A DNA stretch of 5,893 nucleotides from an uncultured Clostridia bacterium (GTDB lineage: Bacteria; Bacillota; Clostridia; Oscillospirales; CAG-272). The notes beneath the pieces were generated by a model that had not been told where the DNA came from, searched no databases, and saw nothing but the letters and a program-made list of their open reading frames with translations. Positions 1-5,233 of this stretch are shown in pieces. Positions within the stretch are counted from its first letter, which is position 1. Every line of letters begins with the position of its first letter. The position numbers and the translations under genes were made by a program. The stretch is from contig CALGCW010000127.1 in NCBI GenBank assembly GCA_937884385.1, forward strand, positions 1 through 5,893. The letters run 5' to 3'.

Positions 1-924
1 AACAAGGTGGGCGATCCTCTCTTCAAGGCGCTCCCCTGTGTCGGAAAGCAGGATAACGCTATCATAACGCGAGCGCAGATATACGAGTCCTTCGAGTCTT
101 GCATCCATCTCAGCCTCATCACCCGTACCGAAATCCACGACAAAGAAATCCGCGATATTCATTATTCCCGCGACCTCTGAAGCATTTTCACTGTCTACAA
201 GGAACGATATGGGGAGCTTCACACCAACGGGGACTCCCTCACACGCAAGCTTCAAGCTTAAAAGGTAGCTTTGATAATGCAGGATATCCTCACCCGTCAC
301 CTCGCCCGCAAACTCAATGATGATCTCCGAGAAAACTGACTCCGTCGCTTCTCTTATGAGCAATATCTCACTTGACTGAATTGCAACTCTCTTCTCTGCA
401 TCATTCTTTGCGTCGAAATCCGACTTAAAGAGGGCGACCGCATAATCCTGATAATATGCAAAATGATTCCCAAGACGAGTCAGCGTCAGATCCCCGCTTG
501 TGCCAAATGACAGCTCCTCGGACTTTTCCGACGAATAGATAAGAGCACCCGACGCATCGCGAAGCTCAAGATATAGCGCGTTTCCCTTTTCTCTTGCAGA
601 AGAGGTCTGGTTAGAAAGGCTCTCGTCAGCCGTTGCGCCCGACATATCCGCATAATAAGCGTTCAAGGAATTCATTGGTGATACCTTATCGGCACTCGGC
701 GGCTCTATAAGTGAGGGGTCGCCCACAGTCGTAGTCGTATTTTTAGACTCCTCTGCAAGGTCCCCAAGATAGTTCCCAAGAATAATTGCAAAAATCAAAG
801 TGAGAAGCAGACACGCGATAATGATTATGGGTGTGGGGTTGATCTTTTTCTGCCCAAAGCGACCGCTTCGCGAAAGCTTGCCCATTTTGTATGCTTTACC
901 GTTTGATCTCGTTCCGCCTGCCAT
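1..924 (-). CDS. Membrane-anchored extracytoplasmic protein, possible glycosyl-hydrolase-like TIM barrel (C-terminus cut by window edge)
   Basis: An uninterrupted minus-strand reading frame runs from the ATG at 924 to the window edge, giving 308 residues with no stop; the C-terminus is missing. The start is set by a full AGGAGG Shine-Dalgarno at 932-937, 7 nt upstream. The N-terminus (residues 1-31) is basic and Gly/Ser-rich, followed by one strong hydrophobic segment at about residues 32-50 (PIIIIACLLLTLIFAIILG). Next comes a Thr/Ser/Pro-rich linker (about 58-85). This layout predicts a signal anchor with the rest outside the membrane. From about residue 115 the sequence alternates beta-like stretches (NALYLELRDASGALIYSS at 115-132, then EIIIEF, VGVKLP, FFVVDF, SVILLS) with helical ones, as in an alpha/beta barrel. 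The 115-132 stretch resembles the 'VIDVKDdsG' strand of DUF4015-type putative glycosyl hydrolases, but that is a recollection-level resemblance and no catalytic residue can be assigned. It is divergent from the nuclease operon and has no evident functional link to it. The reading frame is secure; the function is not. Confidence 0.8.
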   Translation of the reverse strand, partial: MAGGTRSNGKAYKMGKLSRSGRFGQKKINPTPIIIIACLLLTLIFAIILGNYLGDLAEESKNTTTTVGDPSLIEPPSADKVSPMNSLNAYYADMSGATADESLSNQTSSAREKGNALYLELRDASGALIYSSEKSEELSFGTSGDLTLTRLGNHFAYYQDYAVALFKSDFDAKNDAEKRVAIQSSEILLIREATESVFSEIIIEFAGEVTGEDILHYQSYLLSLKLACEGVPVGVKLPISFLVDSENASEVAGIMNIADFFVVDFGTGDEAEMDARLEGLVYLRSRYDSVILLSDTGERLEERIAHLV

Positions 925-931
925 TTTTTCG

Positions 932-937
932 CCTCCT
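932..937 (-). promoter_or_regulatory. Ribosome binding site of the leftward membrane protein
   Basis: On the minus strand this reads AGGAGG, a perfect anti-16S match, 7 nt before the ATG at 924. It fixes the start of the leftward gene. Confidence 0.85.
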
Positions 938-980
938 TTTTTGCAATTTATACGTATTTTTCTAAAAACACAAGTTTAAC

Positions 981-1009
981 ATCTTATTTTATCCTATTTT
1001 TGTTAACAA
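981..1009 (-). promoter_or_regulatory. Candidate leftward promoter for the membrane protein gene
   Basis: Minus-strand TTGTTA (1004-1009) as -35 and TAAGAT (981-986) as -10 are separated by exactly 17 bp. Each matches the sigma-A consensus at 4 of 6 positions. Transcription would start near 974 and give a leader of about 50 nt that includes the AGGAGG site. A competing, less well-spaced option lies nearer the gene (TTGTGT with TATAAA, 15-bp spacer). The region is very A/T-rich, so chance matches are likely. Confidence 0.35.
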
Positions 1010-1020
1010 TGTGTGAACAA
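1000..1020. repeat. Palindrome plus direct repeat in the divergent promoter region
   Basis: TTGTTAACAA at 1000-1009 is a perfect 10-bp palindrome. TGTTAACAA (1001-1009) is repeated with one mismatch as TGTGAACAA (1012-1020), offset by 11 bp, about one helical turn. The palindrome overlaps the candidate leftward -35 and lies 25 bp upstream of the rightward -35. It could be an operator, but the A/T-rich context makes chance possible. Confidence 0.3.
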
Positions 1021-1034
1021 CTACCTGATAATCG

Positions 1035-1063
1035 TTGAAAAGTTGCAATATATATGATATAAT
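1035..1063 (+). promoter_or_regulatory. Sigma-A promoter with extended -10 for the nuclease-ATPase operon
   Basis: TTGAAA (1035-1040) and TATAAT (1058-1063) are separated by 17 bp. The -10 is a perfect consensus and is preceded by TGA at 1055-1057, forming an extended TGnTATAAT element. The -35 matches TTGACA at 5 of 6 positions. Transcription should start near 1070, giving a leader of about 43 nt before the ATG at 1113. This near-consensus architecture predicts strong basal transcription unless a repressor acts, for example at 1000-1020. Confidence 0.8.
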
Positions 1064-1100
1064 TATCTAAAAGTTCAAATGCATTTTCCATTGATATATA

Positions 1101-1106
1101 AAGGAG
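1101..1106 (+). promoter_or_regulatory. Ribosome binding site of the YhaO-like gene
   Basis: AAGGAG lies 6 nt before the ATG at 1113 and supports that start, which also places the family's N-terminal metal-binding motif at the expected position, directly after the first beta strand. Confidence 0.85.
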
Positions 1107-1112
1107 ACAGCT

Positions 1113-2237
1113 ATGAAAATTCTTCACATTGCAGACCTTCATCTTGACAGCGCCTTTTCCGGCTTTGATAAGGATACTGCAGATCAAAAAAGAGAGGCTC
1201 TGCGAAACTGCTTTTGCAAGGCTCTCCGCGTCGCAAAGGAGCGCGACGTTTCCCTTGTCCTGATACCCGGTGACCTTTTTGACACCCCATACTGCACTCT
1301 CACAACGCGCAAAAAGGTATTTGAGGCTATAGAAGACTTTGCACGTCCCGTAGTAATCGCTCCCGGAAACCACGATTACTATACCAAAAACGGCACATAT
1401 ACAGACCGTTCCCTGCCCGAAAACGCCTTCGTTTTCACCTCAAACGAGCTTGGCAGATTTGACTTTGATGAGCTTGGTGTCAGCGTTATAGGCTACGCCT
1501 TCACCTCGGACAGATACGAAAGAAGCCCTCTCGACGAGCAGCCTCCCCTTTCCGATACAAATATAAATATCCTCTGCGCTCACGGTGAGCTCTGTACCGG
1601 TTTTTCAAGATACGCGGCAATGACCCCCTCGCAAATTGCGGAAAAAGGCTTTACCTATGCCGCACTCGGTCACGTGCACATCGCTCCCGAGCCACAAAAG
1701 CTTGATCACTCCCTTATCGCATACAGCGGATTTCCTCAAGGCAGAAGCTTTGATGAAACAGGCGAGGGCGGCGCTTACATAGTTGATATTGACACAGAAA
1801 CACGCGAAGTGATGCTTGAAAGAATAACGCTCTCCGAGCTGGTATACAAAATAGACAGGCTTGACGTCACGAATGCTTCAAGCAACGAAGACGTCATCGA
1901 GGCAATAGACCGTCACGCGCGAGATAAGGGTTATAGCGGCAACGTCGCCCTTCGAATCGTTCTTGAAGGATCGGTCGATGCCGCATACACCGTCAACAGC
2001 GGAGCAATAGAAGCCGCGAGCGAGCTTTCTTACCTAGCGCTTCTGCAGGTCAGAAACAAGACCGTAGCCACGCTTGGACTTGAGCACCTTGAGCGTGATA
2101 TGACCATCCGCGGCGAGATATACCGTTCGCTTCTGCCAATGCTGCGCTCTACCGATCCGCAGGATCGGGAAAAGGCGTCCTTGGCGCTGAAATTCGCCCT
2201 TAACGCACTCGATAAGCGAGAGCTTGGGGTCGATTGA
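1113..2237 (+). CDS. yhaO: YhaO-like metallophosphoesterase (SbcD/Mre11-type DNA nuclease subunit)
   Basis: This 374-residue protein belongs to the calcineurin-like metallophosphoesterase fold, in the DNA-repair nuclease branch (SbcD, Mre11, YhaO). All motifs for the two-metal active site are visible: D8 and H10 in ADLHLD, D54 in GDLFD, N86-H87-D88 in GNHD, H157 in AHGE, and H187 and H189 in GHVH. After these comes GFPQGRSFDETG (206-217), a stretch typical of the YhaO group that closes the catalytic domain. The remainder (about 225-374) is the less conserved capping/C-terminal region. The length is close to the roughly 400 residues of the family. There is no signal peptide or membrane segment, so it is cytoplasmic. 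By family knowledge it should be a Mn-dependent exo/endonuclease controlled by the ATPase encoded 25 bp downstream; which DNA structures it cuts cannot be read from sequence. It is the first gene of the operon. The subfamily assignment (YhaO rather than SbcD) rests on the fingerprint and the neighbour. Confidence 0.92.
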   Translation: MKILHIADLHLDSAFSGFDKDTADQKREALRNCFCKALRVAKERDVSLVLIPGDLFDTPYCTLTTRKKVFEAIEDFARPVVIAPGNHDYYTKNGTYTDRSLPENAFVFTSNELGRFDFDELGVSVIGYAFTSDRYERSPLDEQPPLSDTNINILCAHGELCTGFSRYAAMTPSQIAEKGFTYAALGHVHIAPEPQKLDHSLIAYSGFPQGRSFDETGEGGAYIVDIDTETREVMLERITLSELVYKIDRLDVTNASSNEDVIEAIDRHARDKGYSGNVALRIVLEGSVDAAYTVNSGAIEAASELSYLALLQVRNKTVATLGLEHLERDMTIRGEIYRSLLPMLRSTDPQDREKASLALKFALNALDKRELGVD

Positions 2238-2252
2238 CTTTTGATCGAAGAT

Positions 2253-2256
2253 AGGA
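2253..2256 (+). promoter_or_regulatory. Weak ribosome binding site of the YhaN-like gene
   Basis: Only AGGA precedes the ATG at 2263, with a 6-nt gap. It is weaker than the sites of the neighbouring genes. The ATG is nevertheless the right start: it gives MKITEINIVQFGK, the expected first strand of the ATPase, with Walker A at residue 30. Confidence 0.55.
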
Positions 2257-2262
2257 TAAATT

Positions 2263-4572
2263 ATGAAGATTACAGAAATCAATATAGTCCAATTTGGAAA
2301 GCTTAATAACCGCGTAATAACCCTTGACGAGGGCTTTAACATCATACGCGGTGATAACGAATCGGGAAAATCCACCGTCCTTGCATTCATCAAATTCATT
2401 CTCTACGGTGTGGGCAGAAAAAGCCCCTCCGTCACGGTCGGCGAGCGCGAACGCGCTCTGGCCTGGTCCACGGGCACGGCGTCCGGCTCATTGACGGTCA
2501 TCGACGAGAATAATAAAAAATACCGCATTGAGCGCACCGGGCGCGAGGGTGCACGCGGAGTATACTCCGACAAAGTAAGGGTCCTCGACCTGCAAAACAG
2601 CACTGATGCTTTTGACGGAGAGATCCCCGGCGAACATTTTCTCGGGATCAGCGCGCAAGCCTTTGACAGTATGTGCAATATGCGCCAGCTTGAATGTGCA
2701 AGCATCAGCCCCGAGGCGGTAAGGACCGTAATAGACAATATACTCTCCGGCGGTGACGAGAACACCGACGTATCTGCCGCCATCAAGCTGCTTGACAGCG
2801 AGCGCCGCAGGCTTCTCCACACTAACGGAAAAGGCGGTCTGGTATTTGAAAGCGAGCTCGAGCTTGAACACCTCAGAAGTGAGCACCGCGGTGCGGTACT
2901 TGCTGAAAACGATAGCATCAAAGCGCGCGACGAGCTCGGCAGAGTTGAACTGGCACTTGCCAAGGCTCGTGACGAGCACGAGATCGCGCAGAGAATGTGC
3001 GATCTTTGCGAGGACGTTTCAAGGCTCGAAAAATTTAATGAGCTACGAAAGCTTCAAAATACTGAAAGATCTATAAGAGATGAGCTGTCCGCCCTTCATA
3101 CGGGAACGGATTTCAATACCGCTTTTGCAGATTATGAGACGCTTGCAAGCCTTTCGGGAGTTGCCGACTCCCTTCGCAAAAGCCTTGCCGAAAAAGACTC
3201 TGCAAACGATGAGCATTCTTCCCTTTCAAAGCGTCTTGAAGGGCTTACACACGAAAACAGCGACGCGCTTTGCGAGCTTGTGGACGAATTCGGTTCACCG
3301 AGGAGCGCTGTATCCTTCCTTTCTCTCAAGCGAAAGAAAAAGTCCAATTCCACGTTTATGCTCACGGCATTCGGCATATGTGCGGCAGTGCTCTTCATCT
3401 TTGCCGCAATGCTTGCCTTTGCTATGGGCAACGGTGCGGGCGGCACGACCGTAGCATTTTTGGGTGCGGTCATCTTTGCAGTTGCAGTCGTGTTCTATAA
3501 GCAACTGAGCGATGCAAAAAGAGAACTCTCTGCCTTTGTGCAAAAGCTTGGAGATGAGCTTTCCGCGCTTGGAGAGTCGGAGCTGCAAAGCAGGCTTCAA
3601 GCAGTATATGACAGCAGAAACGAGCGCTCACAAGTAAATAAGGAGCTTATCCGCGCTTCAATGAGAGTTTCTCTTGCTCAAGAAAAATATGAAGCGGACC
3701 TATCTCTTGCAAAGGAATCTCTCACAAGGCTCGGCGTCGCGTTCTCGGAAGCTGAAATAGTCTCCGCACTTGACTCCACGGCAGAAAGAGTGCGCGCGTT
3801 CATTTCTCTTAAGAGTAATCTTGAGGAAAAGCTTCGCGACAACATCGCTTCACAGAATTCAATAAAAGCAATGCTTGAACGATTCAACGAAAACGAAATA
3901 AGAGCAAGAATAACTCCCGAGATCGAAGAAAAAGTAAAAAATACTCCCTTTGACCGACTTAAAAGCGAACGCGACCTTGCCTTGCACAGAGTCAATCAGT
4001 TTAATCAGTATAAAGCCGGCATTGAGAGGACGCTGCTTTCGGGCAATTCGCGCAGAAGCTCCGATGAGATCTTCCCCGAGATAGAGGCGCAGGCGGAGCG
4101 ACTTGAAGCACTGAAGCTTCGACTTGACGCAGTCAAGCTCGCTGCCCAAGCGATCAACTCTGCATCCTCAAGTTTGAAGAGTGACATCACACCCCGCATA
4201 AGGGACAACGCTCAAAAAATGCTCTCCACCCTCACCGCAGGTAAATATTCAGAGCTTATTATGGACGAAAATATGACCCTCTCCGTATTCGCGGACGGTG
4301 CAACCCGACCAATAGAGTATTTGAGTAAGGGCACTCTTGACACTGCGTATTTCTCAGTTCGACTCTCGCTTACAAACACACTTCTGGCGGAAAAAGAACC
4401 TCCCCTCTTTATGGACGAGGCACTCTCCCAGCTCGACGACGGGCGCGCCGAAAATCTTCTCCGTGCTATCGCGGAACATTCAAAAAACGCGCAATGCGTT
4501 CTTCTTACCTGTCAGAATCGCGACGTTGAAATGGCAAAGCGGATCTGCCAAACGAATGTTATTGAAATTTAA
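2263..4572 (+). CDS. yhaN: YhaN-like SMC/Rad50-type ATPase with central membrane hairpin
   Basis: This 769-residue protein is the ATPase partner of the preceding nuclease. The ABC/SMC ATPase is split between the ends. The N-terminal half has Walker A GDNESGKST (30-38) and a possible Q-loop glutamine at 142. The C-terminal half has the signature LSKGT (687-691), Walker B LFMDEA with D718/E719 (715-720) and D-loop SQLDD (722-726). Residues of about 180-350 and 413-640 are charged, heptad-like and rich in E, K, L and R, as in antiparallel coiled-coil arms. Between them lie two hydrophobic helices (about 365-388 and 395-412) joined by a short GNGAGG turn. They are flanked by KRKKK (356-360) and by K413 plus later basic residues, so both ends should face the cytosol. 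There is no zinc-hook loop at the apex. The usual switch histidine is Q751 (LLTCQNRD). It is shorter than B. subtilis YhaN (over 900 residues, from memory). The start has a weak AGGA site at 2253-2256; the 25-bp gap and the weak site suggest translation coupled to the upstream gene. Confidence 0.9.
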   Translation: MKITEINIVQFGKLNNRVITLDEGFNIIRGDNESGKSTVLAFIKFILYGVGRKSPSVTVGERERALAWSTGTASGSLTVIDENNKKYRIERTGREGARGVYSDKVRVLDLQNSTDAFDGEIPGEHFLGISAQAFDSMCNMRQLECASISPEAVRTVIDNILSGGDENTDVSAAIKLLDSERRRLLHTNGKGGLVFESELELEHLRSEHRGAVLAENDSIKARDELGRVELALAKARDEHEIAQRMCDLCEDVSRLEKFNELRKLQNTERSIRDELSALHTGTDFNTAFADYETLASLSGVADSLRKSLAEKDSANDEHSSLSKRLEGLTHENSDALCELVDEFGSPRSAVSFLSLKRKKKSNSTFMLTAFGICAAVLFIFAAMLAFAMGNGAGGTTVAFLGAVIFAVAVVFYKQLSDAKRELSAFVQKLGDELSALGESELQSRLQAVYDSRNERSQVNKELIRASMRVSLAQEKYEADLSLAKESLTRLGVAFSEAEIVSALDSTAERVRAFISLKSNLEEKLRDNIASQNSIKAMLERFNENEIRARITPEIEEKVKNTPFDRLKSERDLALHRVNQFNQYKAGIERTLLSGNSRRSSDEIFPEIEAQAERLEALKLRLDAVKLAAQAINSASSSLKSDITPRIRDNAQKMLSTLTAGKYSELIMDENMTLSVFADGATRPIEYLSKGTLDTAYFSVRLSLTNTLLAEKEPPLFMDEALSQLDDGRAENLLRAIAEHSKNAQCVLLTCQNRDVEMAKRICQTNVIEI

Positions 4573-4581
4573 TATCAATAC

Positions 4582-4613
4582 AAAAGACGGATATCAAGCG
4601 ATATCCGTCTTTT
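4582..4613. terminator. Bidirectional intrinsic terminator between convergent genes
   Basis: AAAAGACGGATATC (4582-4595) pairs perfectly with GATATCCGTCTTTT (4600-4613) across an AAGC loop, a 14-bp stem. It begins 9 nt after the stop of the YhaN-like gene. On the other strand it begins 2 nt after the stop of the UPF0340 gene at 4616. The A/T tails of the stem provide a short U-run in either direction, so one hairpin can serve both operons. Confidence 0.88.
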
Positions 4614-4615
4614 AC

Positions 4616-5155
4616 TTAATCGTATTTTGCTCTTGGCCCACCGATATATTTCGGTCTGGTACGGGCAAACGTGAGACTTGCCTCCCCTAATCTCTTCACG
4701 GAAAGACGCACGGGTACGGCAACTGCGCGCAAATGCATTCCTATAAGGGTCGAGCCTATGTCCATTCCCGCGTGAGCCCTGACGCTCTCCACAACGACCG
4801 GCTCACTAAAGCCGCAGTATGCGGCACTTGCAAACGAGCCTCCCGCCTTAGGTTGAGGAATTACGGATACTATCTCAAGTCCGTATCTCTCTGCGCATTC
4901 CCTTTCGACCACGAGCGCTCGGTTAAGGTGTTCACAGCATTGAGCCGCAAGAAATATTCCTCTTTCGGCAAGCACAGGTGCAATACCCTCGTAAACCGCA
5001 CTTGCGGCGTTGAGATCAGAGCCCTTTCCGATGGACTCACCAACTATCTCGCTTGAAGAGCATCCAACCACTAAAATCTCACCCCTCTTCAAGGGCGCAA
5101 CCGCTAAAAGCTCTTCAACTATTCTTTTTGACTCATTCAATATCCGTTCGTACAT
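4616..5155 (-). CDS. UPF0340 family protein (YwlG-like, TIGR01440/DUF436)
   Basis: This complete 179-residue protein matches the UPF0340 family from end to end, and the family is usually about 180 residues. Recognisable stretches are VVGCSSSEIVGESIGKGS (29-46), AAQCCEHLNRALVVE (70-84) with adjacent cysteines 73 and 74, PQPKAGGSFASAAY (100-113), HAGMDIGSTLIGMHL (128-142), AVPVR (146-150) and TRPKYIGGPRAKY (166-178) at the very end. The reading frame stays open upstream to 5287. However, the ATG at 5155 is chosen because it follows a GAGGTG Shine-Dalgarno, gives the normal family length, and avoids a basic, low-complexity extension that is only the antisense-frame reading of the rpsA tail. The protein has no signal peptide or membrane segment. 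The family has no established biochemical function that I can cite. It lies 55 bp downstream of rpsA on the same strand, separated by a hairpin. Confidence 0.93.
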   Translation of the reverse strand: MYERILNESKRIVEELLAVAPLKRGEILVVGCSSSEIVGESIGKGSDLNAASAVYEGIAPVLAERGIFLAAQCCEHLNRALVVERECAERYGLEIVSVIPQPKAGGSFASAAYCGFSEPVVVESVRAHAGMDIGSTLIGMHLRAVAVPVRLSVKRLGEASLTFARTRPKYIGGPRAKYD

Positions 5156-5159
5156 ATCT

Positions 5160-5166
5160 TCACCTC
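5160..5166 (-). promoter_or_regulatory. Ribosome binding site deciding the UPF0340 start
   Basis: On the minus strand the leader reads TATAGAGGTGAAGAT before the ATG at 5155. The AGAGGTG core sits at a normal distance and selects this ATG over the longer in-frame starts upstream. Confidence 0.75.
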
Positions 5167-5174
5167 TATAAATC

Positions 5175-5200
5175 AAGGGCTCTCTGATATGAGAGCCCTT
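5175..5200 (-). terminator. Hairpin downstream of rpsA, probable terminator or attenuator
   Basis: AAGGGCTCTC (5175-5184) pairs perfectly with GAGAGCCCTT (5191-5200), a 10-bp G/C-rich stem with a 6-nt loop, starting 10 nt after the rpsA stop. Downstream on the minus strand the sequence is TTGATTTAT, a poor U-tract. Termination may therefore be partial, allowing read-through into the UPF0340 gene. Confidence 0.7.
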
Positions 5201-5203
5201 TGA

Positions 5204-5233
5204 ATTGTAATTATTCAGCGTCTGTAGCCTCAA
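5204..5233 (-). promoter_or_regulatory. Weak candidate promoter for the UPF0340 gene
   Basis: Minus-strand TTGAGG (5228-5233) and TACAAT (5204-5209) are 18 bp apart and overlap the end of rpsA. The -10 matches the consensus at 5 of 6 positions and the -35 at 4 of 6. Transcription would begin near 5197, inside the hairpin, which would prevent the hairpin from forming in that transcript. Chance is a real alternative. Confidence 0.2.

Noticed and set aside
99..320. Plus-strand 73-codon frame rich in His and Pro
   Set aside because: It is the antisense shadow of the leftward membrane protein gene, with no ribosome binding site and biased composition.
984..1373. Minus-strand reading frame across the divergent region and the YhaO-like gene start
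   Set aside because: It is antisense to a clearly coding region with intact active-site motifs, spans the promoter, and has no recognisable protein character.
2152..2168. Perfect 7-bp inverted repeat CCGATCC/GGATCGG with a GCA loop
   Set aside because: It lies inside the YhaO-like coding sequence with no U-tract and no break in the frame, so it is not a terminator; a short match like this can arise by chance.
2403..2979. Two long minus-strand frames opposite the ATPase gene
   Set aside because: They are mirror frames of a coding sequence with Walker A and other conserved residues; their Ser/Arg/Leu-rich composition reflects antisense codons and they have no plausible start signals.
4733..5056. 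Plus-strand frame of 107 codons opposite the UPF0340 gene
   Set aside because: It is antisense to a gene whose product matches its family from end to end; no ribosome binding site or known domain.
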